Shown in pieces: positions 9,874 to 18,508 of a DNA stretch of 64,000 bases. This stretch comes from DTPU01 sp963827855. GTDB taxonomy: Bacteria; Planctomycetota; Phycisphaerae; Sedimentisphaerales; Anaerobacaceae. The notes beneath the pieces were generated by a model. The model was not told the DNA's origin, did no database searches, and saw only the letters and a list, made by a program, of their open reading frames with translations. The number at the start of each line of letters is the position of its first letter. Position 1 is the first letter of the stretch. A program made the translations under genes and the position numbers. The stretch is from contig CAWHBY010000002.1 in the NCBI GenBank assembly GCA_963827855.1, positions 1 to 64,000 of the forward strand, read 5' to 3'.

Positions 9874-10832
9874 CCGAACCCCTGACCTACCGTCCATACC
9901 GTCCGGAGGACATTCCTGCGCTGTTGAGGTTGTGGGAAGAAGAAGCGGGCTGGGGCAAGCTCTCGGAGGAAACCTGGCGTCAGTGGTTCATCGACGGCCC
10001 CCTGGGCCCTGCCCTAGTGGTGGTCGCCGCCCGACCGGACGACGAGGTGGTCGCTCAACAGATCTACAGCCCAGTCCAGGCGGTGATCCTGGCCAGGACG
10101 GTCAAGGCCCTCCATCTCTCGGCCCCCATCGTGCGAGAGGACTTTCGCGAGGGTCTTTCCTATCATCCCGACCACATTGTCATCAGACTCCTCGAATGTG
10201 CAATCCGAGAGGCTGCTGCGCAGGGCTTCGCCCTGATCTATGCACAACCCAAGCACGCGTGGCTCAGATTCACGAGGACCGTCCCCTACTTCTCAGACGC
10301 GGAGTACCCTTGCGTCAAGCGGGCACTCCTGCCCGTCGAGCACCCAGGGGACTCGCTGGTAGCCGGCCGCGCCCTCACCTTTACGCCGGACTACGAGGAC
10401 CTCTGGAACCAGGCCAGAGAGAACTTCCCCATCGCTTGTGGGATTACCAGGACTCCGGCAATTCTCAATTACAGGTACGGAGGTCGGCTGGTTGTGGAGG
10501 TCAGAGGTCGGAACGACGGCCGCCTCCAGGGATATGCCGCGTTCAGGAGAGAAACAGGGCTCCTGGATGACCTGCTGGCCGACCGCCCTGAACAACTGAT
10601 GCCGGTGCTGGCGACGGCGCTGGACCTGCTGGCCTCTCAGCCGGACCTATCTCGTGAGTTCGGGCTGACGGCTGTCCGGGCGATGGCCACCCCGCTCCTG
10701 CGGGAAGGTCTCCAGTTGCTCGGTTTTGAGCCCGTTCACTTCACCTTCGCCTTCATCTGCGGCCGCGTCGATCCGTCGCTACCTCCGGAGGCCGCAGATC
10801 CTCGCTTCTGGTATTTGACCCCGGGCGATTAG
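9870..10832 (+). CDS. GNAT-like N-acyltransferase family protein
   Basis: 320 residues. The start begins YRPYRPEDIPALLRLWEEEAGW, a typical GNAT beta1-alpha1 opening, followed by a second acyltransferase-like half (FALIYAQPKHAWLRF; EFGLTAVRAMATPLLREGLQLLGF). It ends DPRFWYLTPGD. No crisp acetyl-CoA loop (R/QxxGxG/A) can be seen, so the family call is moderate. The ATG at 9870 overlaps the stop of the upstream ABC exporter fragment. The next gene is a distant paralogue with the same opening and the same DPR/DPA-x-WY ending. In this glycan locus it may transfer an acyl group to an amino sugar; the substrate is unknown. Confidence 0.6.
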   Translation: MTEPLTYRPYRPEDIPALLRLWEEEAGWGKLSEETWRQWFIDGPLGPALVVVAARPDDEVVAQQIYSPVQAVILARTVKALHLSAPIVREDFREGLSYHPDHIVIRLLECAIREAAAQGFALIYAQPKHAWLRFTRTVPYFSDAEYPCVKRALLPVEHPGDSLVAGRALTFTPDYEDLWNQARENFPIACGITRTPAILNYRYGGRLVVEVRGRNDGRLQGYAAFRRETGLLDDLLADRPEQLMPVLATALDLLASQPDLSREFGLTAVRAMATPLLREGLQLLGFEPVHFTFAFICGRVDPSLPPEAADPRFWYLTPGD

Positions 10833-10842
10833 GGAGTACCCC

Positions 10843-11823
10843 ATGAAGATCGTCTATCGACTGCACACCCCAGAAGATGAACCGGAACTTTTTCGTTTGT
10901 GGTCTGAGCACAGCGGATGGGATGCCCCTGGCATCGAGACCTGGAAGAGAAGGCTGTTGAATTCCCCTTTCGGTGAGACACCGATCGCCGTGGCGGTAGA
11001 GCCGGAGAGTGGCCACATCCTGGCTCAACTGGTGTTTATCCCCTACCTGCTGATCGCCGGAGACCGAGAAGTCAAGGCATTGCGTCCCTTCGCCCCGATC
11101 ATTGCCCACACGGCAAGGACGACGCTCTCCAGGCTGACCCCCAAGGCGACCCTGCCGCTGCAACTGTACCTGCGAGCCATCAAGGAACTGAGACGGCGGG
11201 GATACGGATTGATCTATACCATGCCGGATCCCCGGTGGCGGAGATTCCTCAGCATCATACCTGATTTTCAGGTGGCCACGTTTCCATTGTGGAGCCTGCG
11301 TCTCCCCCTCCAGTCGACTTTCTCGCTGGCGACGGGCTTCACGGCGGCTGAAGCCCATCCTGCCGACCCGCGTGTCAACGAGCTTTGGCGCAAGTCCAAG
11401 AGACAGTATCCCTGCTCCGTCGTGCGGGACTCGAGGTTCTGGTCCTGGAAGCCCGGCCTTTATGGATACAGGATACTGGCGGTCGAAAGGAACGGCGAAC
11501 TGATGGGGCTGGTGGGGTCACTTCACAAGGGCGAGCGGCAGTGGCTGGTCTGTGACATCCTTGCCGCAGACTCCAAGGCCTCTCTCAAGGCGACCTTGTG
11601 CGCGGCCTGCAACCTTGCTCACAGCCAGGCCATCGTGGCCGATTCACCCGGATCCCTGGAGAAGGTGGCCGTTCTAGTCACCCCCCTCATGGAACCCGTG
11701 ATCAAGGATCTCGGCTTCTACCGAGACGACTATGACTTCTCGCTCTTCACGCACACACTCGACCGCACTCTCGCCAAGGAAGACGTGGATCCCGCCAGGT
11801 GGTACGTGTGCGCGACCGACTGA
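10843..11823 (+). CDS. GNAT-like N-acyltransferase family protein (paralogue of upstream gene)
   Basis: 326 residues, starting YRLHTPEDEPELFRLWSEHSGW and ending DPARWYVCATD, which mirrors the upstream protein (YRPEDIPALLRLWEEEAGW and DPRFWYLTPGD). The middle has GYGLIYTMPDPRWRRFLSI, corresponding to FALIYAQPKHAWLRF in the paralogue. The pair therefore arose by an old tandem duplication. It starts 10 nt after its neighbour and is followed 21 nt later by a glycosyltransferase-like gene. No signal peptide or membrane helix is evident, so it is probably cytoplasmic. Its exact acyl donor and acceptor cannot be read from the sequence. Confidence 0.6.
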   Translation: MKIVYRLHTPEDEPELFRLWSEHSGWDAPGIETWKRRLLNSPFGETPIAVAVEPESGHILAQLVFIPYLLIAGDREVKALRPFAPIIAHTARTTLSRLTPKATLPLQLYLRAIKELRRRGYGLIYTMPDPRWRRFLSIIPDFQVATFPLWSLRLPLQSTFSLATGFTAAEAHPADPRVNELWRKSKRQYPCSVVRDSRFWSWKPGLYGYRILAVERNGELMGLVGSLHKGERQWLVCDILAADSKASLKATLCAACNLAHSQAIVADSPGSLEKVAVLVTPLMEPVIKDLGFYRDDYDFSLFTHTLDRTLAKEDVDPARWYVCATD

Positions 11824-11844
11824 GAGTCGGGGGGCTTTCGGGAC

Positions 11845-13059
11845 ATGGGAAAACTGACGCCTAGACGAGACAGACCTCGAGTGATCCTCGGCGGCTTCCT
11901 CGGATTGCTGCCTGCAGGTGGAGTCGTTTGGGACTACATTCAATACCCCTTGGGATTCGCGAAGCTGGGCTGTGACGTCTATTACGTTGAGGATACAGGG
12001 TTGTGGTCGACCTTCCACGACGGGCACTGCGAAACCCCGGCGGAGGGTGCCCATCGTGCGGCCTCCTATTTGTCCTCCTGCATGCAGGCCTTTGGTTTGG
12101 AGGATCGCTGGGCCTATCAGGACGCGGCCTCCGGATGCACTCTGGGTCTGCCAGAGAACGCGGTGAAGGAGCTGGTCCGCAGCGCGGATGTCTTCGTCAA
12201 CATCTCCTGTTCCACGGTCATGCGCGACGAGTCTTATCGAGTCCCCGTACGGATCCTCATCGACACGGATCCCATGTTCACGCAGATTCAGTGCGCGACC
12301 GACGTCCTGTTCACGCCGGGCAGGCGGAGCATGCGGGATCTGCTCGCGGCACACACCCATCATTTCACATTCGGGGAGAACATCGGGGCCTCGGATTGCC
12401 GCATACCCGACTGCGGATTCACCTGGCACCCCACGCGTCAACCCGTCTGCCTGGACCATTGGCCGGCCATGTCCCCCGCCAACCCGCAAGAGGCCCACTT
12501 CACGACTGTCATGAACTGGCGTGCAGGCAAGCCCCTCGAGTACGAAGGGGAGACCTGGGGCCAGAAGGACGTGGAGTTCCAGCGAGTCATGGCTCTTCCG
12601 CGAACAGTCCCCGGGGCCAAACTGGCCCTCGCTGTCAACGAGACAGGTCCGTCCACCTCGCCTGCTGACGGACTTCGCCGGTACGGTTGGACTGTGCTCG
12701 ATCCCCGGACATGCGTCCATGACTGGGAAACCTATCGTTCATTCATTCAGCAGTCAAGGGGCGAGTTCTCTGTGGCCAAGGAGACGTATGTCAAGGCCCG
12801 CACGGGATGGTTCTCCTGCAGATCTGCCTGCTATCTGGCCTCGGGACGACCCGTCATTGCCCAGGACACGGGCTGGTCCCGGTACCTGCCTTCGGGAAGC
12901 GGACTCCTGGCCTTCAGCACGGTTGAGGAGGCCACCGAGGCCTTGCAGCAGGTCCAATCCGACCCGGATCAGCATGGCGCTTCGGCTCGGAAGATCGCCG
13001 AGGAGCACTTTGACAGCAGCCTCGTGCTCGGTAAGATGCTTGCAGATGCAGGAGCATAG
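11845..13059 (+). CDS. Glycosyltransferase-like protein (GT-B type), first copy
   Basis: 404 residues. The N-terminal half has a GT-B-like Rossmann opening (VILGGFLGLLPAGGVVWDYIQY) and LGCDVYYVEDTG. The middle holds IDTDPMFTQIQ and HFTFGENIG. The C-terminal half contains the conserved block SCRSACYLASGRPVIAQDTG followed by LPSGSGLLAFSTVEEA and ARKIAEEHFDS, typical of the C-terminal domain of family-1/4-like glycosyltransferases (nucleotide-sugar binding and final helix). There are no membrane segments. A clear paralogue lies at 14333-15538, separated by two acyltransferase genes. It probably adds a sugar to a lipid-linked or surface glycan built by this locus. Confidence 0.6.
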   Translation: MGKLTPRRDRPRVILGGFLGLLPAGGVVWDYIQYPLGFAKLGCDVYYVEDTGLWSTFHDGHCETPAEGAHRAASYLSSCMQAFGLEDRWAYQDAASGCTLGLPENAVKELVRSADVFVNISCSTVMRDESYRVPVRILIDTDPMFTQIQCATDVLFTPGRRSMRDLLAAHTHHFTFGENIGASDCRIPDCGFTWHPTRQPVCLDHWPAMSPANPQEAHFTTVMNWRAGKPLEYEGETWGQKDVEFQRVMALPRTVPGAKLALAVNETGPSTSPADGLRRYGWTVLDPRTCVHDWETYRSFIQQSRGEFSVAKETYVKARTGWFSCRSACYLASGRPVIAQDTGWSRYLPSGSGLLAFSTVEEATEALQQVQSDPDQHGASARKIAEEHFDSSLVLGKMLADAGA

Positions 13060-13068
13060 CGACTCGTG

Positions 13069-13665
13069 ATGACTCCCCAGTTCCATCTGATTGTCCCCGG
13101 CGAGGCACTGCCAGGCGACTGGTTCTCTGGACGGATTCCCCAGAATGTCGTCGTGGGCGAGGATTCGGTGATCGACTCGTCCTTCTGTTTCAAGCACTTT
13201 CGCGCCACCCATCCCGGCGCCTGTCGCATCGGCAGCCACGTGACCCTCTGGCGGACGTCGCTCTCCGTTGAAAGCAGCGGCACGCTGGAGATCGGGGACT
13301 ACTGCTACCTGGCCAATGCCTCGCTGGCGTGTGCACAGCGGATCACCATCGGCTCCTACGTGTTCATTGCCGGCGGCGTGACTATCATCGATTCGGATTT
13401 CCATCCCCTTGAACCGGCAGCCCGCCTGGCGGACACCATCGCACTGTCTCCCATCGGCAATCGCGGCAAGCGGATCCCGACCAAGGCCTGTCCGGTCACG
13501 ATCGCCGATGCGGTGTGGATCGGCTGCAATGCGACCCTCCTCAAGGGGATTCACGTCGGCACCGGGGCCGTCGTGGAACCCGGCTCGATTGTCCGGGATG
13601 ATGTACCTCCTCACACCCGCGTGGCTGGAAATCCTGCCCGACCGATAGGGGCCACAGCCTCATGA
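13069..13665 (+). CDS. Left-handed beta-helix acyltransferase, first copy
   Basis: 198 residues of hexapeptide-repeat acyltransferase (WcaF / maltose O-acetyltransferase-like). It opens EALPGDWFSGRIPQNVVVGEDSVIDSS and continues with repeats such as GTLEIGDYCYLANASLACAQRITIGSYVFIAGGVTI. The His-containing DSDFHPLEPAAR segment matches the catalytic loop of this family. It ends with GCNATLLKGIHVGTGAVVEPGSIVRDDVPPHTRVAGNPARPI, the standard terminal coil. GTG 13066 directly precedes ATG 13069; the ATG is chosen. The stop overlaps the next gene by 4 nt, indicating translational coupling. Confidence 0.78.
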   Translation: MTPQFHLIVPGEALPGDWFSGRIPQNVVVGEDSVIDSSFCFKHFRATHPGACRIGSHVTLWRTSLSVESSGTLEIGDYCYLANASLACAQRITIGSYVFIAGGVTIIDSDFHPLEPAARLADTIALSPIGNRGKRIPTKACPVTIADAVWIGCNATLLKGIHVGTGAVVEPGSIVRDDVPPHTRVAGNPARPIGATAS

Positions 13666-14336
13666 CCCAGCCAGCCAGCACACTACCGGGAGATTGGTAT
13701 CCAGGGGCCCTTCCCCCCGACATGGAGTTGGGGGCCCATGTGTTCATCGACACCTCCTACTGCCTCGCCTCGTTTCTTTCGCAGCAGGTGCCTTCCCTGG
13801 TCATGGGTGAAGCCTCAGGGATCTACGACCGTTCGGCCCTGATCGTCGGACGGAAAGGGAGGGTCTTAGTGGGTGCCTACACGTGCCTCAACGGGACCAC
13901 CCTGATCTGCAACAGGCGGATTACGATCGGCAACCATTGCCTTCTGGCCTGGGGCGTCGTCATCACGGACACGTGGCTGGAACCGGAAACATCCCTCGCA
14001 GCCCGCCGTGACGCCCTTCACCGGTCCGCCTTGGATCCAGATAGACCGTTGCCGTCACCGGCCCTGCCCCGCGAGGTTGTCCTGGAGGACAACGTCTGGG
14101 TTGGATTCGAGTCAGTCATCCTGCCTGGAGTCTCCCTGGGCCGTGGCTGCGTCGTGGCCTGCAAGACCGTCATCAAAGAGGATATCCCCCCCTACACCCT
14201 GGTGGCGGGTGATCCCGCACGGCTCATCCGGACCCTGGACCCAGATGATGACGACAGGACCCGTCAGCGACTGCTGCGGGAGTGTGTTCGCGATCTCCAG
14301 ACGCCTCCGGGCAAGCCCCATCCGGGGAGAGCATGA
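13662..14336 (+). CDS. Left-handed beta-helix acyltransferase, second copy
   Basis: 224 residues, paralogous to the preceding gene: TLPGDWYPGALPPDMELGAHVFIDTSYC aligns with its neighbour's opening, and the end has ILPGVSLGRGCVVACKTVIKEDIPPYTLVAGDPARLI. At the position of the neighbour's DSDFHPL catalytic segment it reads TDTWLEPETS, so the usual His is not in the expected place; activity or substrate may differ. A longer loop (DALHRSALDPDRPLPSPALP) follows. The gene overlaps both neighbours by 4 nt (ATGA-type junctions), so the three genes are probably translationally coupled. Confidence 0.75.
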   Translation: MTQPASTLPGDWYPGALPPDMELGAHVFIDTSYCLASFLSQQVPSLVMGEASGIYDRSALIVGRKGRVLVGAYTCLNGTTLICNRRITIGNHCLLAWGVVITDTWLEPETSLAARRDALHRSALDPDRPLPSPALPREVVLEDNVWVGFESVILPGVSLGRGCVVACKTVIKEDIPPYTLVAGDPARLIRTLDPDDDDRTRQRLLRECVRDLQTPPGKPHPGRA

Positions 14337-15538
14337 CGGCCGGCCCCATGCAAGCCCGGGCTCGAATGAAAGTGACGCCGTTGAAGAAAGACAGCCTGTG
14401 CATCGTCGTACTGGGTTACGTGGTTCGTGGGCCGCTGGGCGGACTGGTCTGGCACCATCTTCAGTATCTGATGGGATTGCACCGGCTGGGGCATGACGTC
14501 TATCTTCTTGAAGACAGCGACGACTATGCCTCCTGCTATGATCCGTCTCGGGATGCGATGTCCCAAGATCCCGCCTACGGCCTCGCATTCGCGGCACAGA
14601 CTCTCGCCGGGGTGGGACTGGGGGATCGCTGGGCCTACTATGACGCCCATACCTCACGTTGGTTCGGTCCCTCTGCGGACAAGGTGATGGACCTCTGCAG
14701 CCGGGCCGATCTCCTCCTGAATATCTCAAACGTCAATCCCCTGCGTCCGTGGACCGCCCGAATCCCCGTCAAGGCGTTGATTGACACGGACCCGGTCTTC
14801 ACGCAGATCCGGCTTCTCACGGACCCCACAGCCGGGGAATCCGCCCGGTCCTACGAAAGGTACTACACCTTCGGCGAGAACTATGGGCAGCCAGGGTGCG
14901 GCATCCCACAGGATGGATTGCCGTGGAAGCCCACCCGCCAGCCGGTCGTGCTGGATGCATGGCCCGTCACGCCGGGCCCCCACAAGGGCAGATTCACCAC
15001 CGTGATGCAGTGGGAGAGCTACCCGGAACGCGAGTACCAGGGCCAGAAGTATGGCATGAAGTCCGCGTCCTTTGCGCACTACCTTGACCTTCCCCGGAAG
15101 ACCGGTGCCGCCCTGGAAATGGCGGTGGGAAGTGCCAGTGCCCCTCGTACGATGCTTGCGGAGAAGGGTTGGCATGTCCTTGATCCCCTGCAGGTGGCGC
15201 GCAGTCCCTGGACGTATCAGGAGTACATCCGACAATCGAAGGCGGAATTCACCGTGGCCAAACACGGCTACGTGGTCAGCCGCAGTGGGTGGTTCAGCGA
15301 GCGAAGCGCCTGCTACCTTGCCAGCGGCCGGCCCGTGGTGACTCAGGATACCGGCTTCTCCAGGGTGTTTCCGACAGGCGACGGCGTGCTCTCTTTTGCC
15401 ACCCCCGACGGGGCCTTGACCGCCATCGAGGAGATCAACCGTCACTATGAGCACCACTGCCGAGCCGCCAGGAAGATCGCCGAAGAGTACTTCGACTCCA
15501 GGCGGATCCTCGCTGAGCTTATCGAAGGATCATTGTAG
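14333..15538 (+). CDS. Glycosyltransferase-like protein (GT-B type), second copy
   Basis: 401 residues, the paralogue of the protein at 11845-13059. Shared blocks are LGHDVYLLED, IDTDPVFTQIR, YYTFGENYG, WKPTRQPVVLDAWPV and the C-terminal SERSACYLASGRPVVTQDTG followed by ARKIAEEYFDS. The ATG at 14333 overlaps the preceding stop (ATGA). Cytoplasmic, with no signal or membrane helix. The two copies presumably add different residues, or the same residue to different acceptors, in one surface glycan. Confidence 0.6.
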   Translation: MTAGPMQARARMKVTPLKKDSLCIVVLGYVVRGPLGGLVWHHLQYLMGLHRLGHDVYLLEDSDDYASCYDPSRDAMSQDPAYGLAFAAQTLAGVGLGDRWAYYDAHTSRWFGPSADKVMDLCSRADLLLNISNVNPLRPWTARIPVKALIDTDPVFTQIRLLTDPTAGESARSYERYYTFGENYGQPGCGIPQDGLPWKPTRQPVVLDAWPVTPGPHKGRFTTVMQWESYPEREYQGQKYGMKSASFAHYLDLPRKTGAALEMAVGSASAPRTMLAEKGWHVLDPLQVARSPWTYQEYIRQSKAEFTVAKHGYVVSRSGWFSERSACYLASGRPVVTQDTGFSRVFPTGDGVLSFATPDGALTAIEEINRHYEHHCRAARKIAEEYFDSRRILAELIEGSL

Positions 15539-15565
15539 ACCTTGATTACTTGAGGATGACCCCTC

Positions 15566-18435
15566 ATGAACCTTCCTCACGAGACGCGTCCGGCGCGTCC
15601 TGTCCAAACCAGCCTCGAATACATGCCCCAACTGGATGCACTCCGCGCCTTTGCGGTGCTGGCCGTCGTCATTCACCATTCGCCTTTGGCGCGTCTCATT
15701 CCATTGAGCCTGGGCGGCATGGGTGTGCGGCTCTTCTTTGTGCTGAGCGGATACCTGATCACCGACATTCTCCTCCATTCCCGCGCTGATTCCCCCATCG
15801 CCCCGCCAGAGTCCAGATGGGACAGTCTCTGGCGGTTCTACGTCCGCCGCTTCTTGCGGATCTTCCCGCTGTACTACTTCGTCGTCCTCTTCGCCTTCCT
15901 GGTCGACTATGGCAGCGCCCGTTCTCTGATCATCTGGTTGCTTTCGTACACACTCAACGTCCAGATGTCACTCACCGGGGAGTGGAATGAGTTCAGCCAC
16001 TTCTGGAGCCTCGCAGTGGAGGGGCATTTCTACGTGGTGTGGCCCTGGCTTGTGTTATTTACTTCACGCCGGTGGCTCACCACCTCGGCCCTGCTGATCA
16101 TCCTGACAGGTCCCGCCTATCGCTTCTATGCCGTCAGTCATGGTCTCAACTCGATCGCAACGAGTTGCTTCACCCTGTCTTGCCTAGACACGCTGGGCAT
16201 AGGAGCCCTGCTGGCCATGGTCTGCCAGTCCGGAATTCGTCGGGCGAGGCTCGATCGTGTCATGAACTGGGCAGTCCTACCTGCTGGGATCGCGACTCTG
16301 ACTGGCCTTGTCGTCTTCTACTCGGAGCAATGGCGATCCGTGTTCTTTGACTTAGGTCTGGCCCTCTGCTATTCCTGGTTGGTGTATCGGGCTGCGCGTC
16401 GCTTCTCGGGCACGATGGGCCGTCTCCTTGAGGCTCGGCCACTGGTCTTCATCGGCAAGATCAGCTACGGCATCTACGTCTACCACGTCTTTGTGCCGGC
16501 TCTGGTGATTTCCATACTCAGGTCCTTCGGCAGAAACCTGGAGGAAAGATATGCGATCATCGTCCTGTTGGCACTCGTCACCGATATCGGAATTCCTGCG
16601 ATGTCTTGGTATTTCCTCGAAATGCCTATCAGCCAGTTAAAACGTTACTTCACATCCCACCCAACAAGTCGCGACGCCTCTCCCTTCCCCGTCCAGGCGA
16701 GGCGATCGCTCGCCTTGATTGCAGGCATCTTCTGCTTGCTCTTGGTGCGAGATGCGGGCCTTCGTACCAAGGGCTGGATCATGCGCCACCAGATTGAACA
16801 CCGAATGGCGGGGACGCCGGGGTTGCGTCCTCCGCGCGATTGCTACGTCAGTCCCACCGGGGATGATCATGCGGACGGCAAGTCAGAGACCACTCCATGG
16901 CGTACACTGCATGCCATCAGCCAATGCCGGCTGGTGCCCGGCGACCACATCTTCCTCCAGGGAGGCCAGTCTTTTCCGGGTCCACTCCTCCTGGGTCGGG
17001 ATGATTGGGGCACACCCAAACAGCCCATTGTCGTGGACTCCTATGGACAGGGCCGAGCGACCATCCGTGCGGGCGATGGCGATGGCATCGCCCTGGAGAA
17101 CACCATGGGGGTTGACATCAGGAACCTCGTGATTGTGGGCTCGGGGGCATTGACGAATCATGGAAGCGGGATTCATGCCAGCAACACTCTGACGGGCGAT
17201 GTCACGCTGCCCTTCCTTCACGTGGATCAGGTCGAAGTGACCGGATTTGGCGGGTGCGGCATCTTGATCGCCGCAGACAACGGCAAGAGCGGCTATCGAG
17301 ACGTGCGGATAACCCATGCCAACGTACACAACAACGCGGTGTGCGGTATCCAGGTCCGCGGCAGTTTTGTGAGACACTCCGTCGGCTACGCCCATGCAGG
17401 GGTCTATATCGGGTTCTCCTCAGTCTGGAAAACCTCCGGCATTTCAGGGGAAACGATCAAACACACGGGGGCAGGCATCATCCTGACTGACGTGAATGGA
17501 GGCATGATCGAACGATGTGCCTCTTTCGAGAACGGAGCACTGTGCAACAAGCGAGACGGCGGTTCGGTCGGGATTCAGGTATGGGACTCAAATGAGATCA
17601 CCCTTCAACACAACGAATCCTGCGCAACCGCACCGCAGGGACAAAAGGAGGAGGAGGCTTCAATCTGGATGGCGGTGTGACTCATTCCGTTGTGCGCTGC
17701 AACTACTCACACGACAACGATGGGGCCGGATTCTCCCTGATGCAGTTCCCCGGATCTCGCCCCTTTGACCACAATTGGATCCATCACAACATCAGCGAGA
17801 ACGACGGCCGCAAGAACGACTATGGCGCCATCCATGTGTGGGGAGAGGTTCGCAGCACCGCGATCTACAACAACACGATCTACGTAGCGTCTGCTCCTCA
17901 AGGTAAACCGTCGGCGATCTGCTTTGTCGATGACGAGAAGACCCCGAAGGCCATTCATGTCTGCAACAACATCCTGATGGGTGCGGGTGGCGTGGCCCTG
18001 GCCTGGATTCCCAGTGCAAAGCACGACGTGCTTTTCCACGGCAACAACTACTTCTCCGAGGATGCCAAGCTTCAGATCATCTGGTGTGGAATGACCTACC
18101 GTAGCCTCGAGGCGTGGCGCGATGCCACGGGCCAGGAACGGCTCGGAACAGTTGCCACGGGTCTGAGCGTGGACCCGAGGTTGTGGGCCCCTGGCAAGGG
18201 TGGCACAGTGGATGACGCCCAGTTGTTGGAGACACTCAGGGCCTACCGTCTCCGTGGAGATTCTCCCCTGATCCATGCAGGTGTGAATCTGCCCTTCAGA
18301 GGACCCGGAGACGGTGGACTGGGAGACTTCTTCGGCAACCGCATCCCGCAAGATGGCAGCTTCGCCATAGGAGCCCATGAGGCTCGCCCCACACGCGACA
18401 GCCCTGAAGATGGACTGCTCGGTAACACACCCTGA
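15566..18435 (+). CDS. Acyltransferase-3 membrane enzyme fused to right-handed parallel beta-helix domain (one frameshift)
   Basis: About 956 residues if a single missing base near 17,618 is restored. Residues 1 to about 400 are an OafA/YrhL-type acyltransferase: YMPQLDALRAFAVLAVVIHHS, GVRLFFVLSGYLITDILL, then about ten hydrophobic helices including FWSLAVEGHFYVVWPWLV and FIGKISYGIYVYHVFVP. After a last helix (about 380-395) the chain leaves the membrane and from about residue 425 becomes a parallel beta-helix: YVSPTGDDHADGKSETTPW, GDHIFLQGG, then rungs of HxNxxHNN and SHDNDGAG type and RTAGTKGGGGFNLDGGVTHS across the frameshift. It ends at TGA 18433-18435. The helix domain resembles DUF1565/pectate-lyase-like carbohydrate-binding folds. 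This is the last gene of the glycan operon. Confidence 0.75.
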
Positions 18436-18508
18436 TACCTACGCCCCTGAGGCCTGGCCTGTACCAGCACGTGGATACACGCGTGTTCCCTCGGGGAGGT
18501 TCCGTGCC

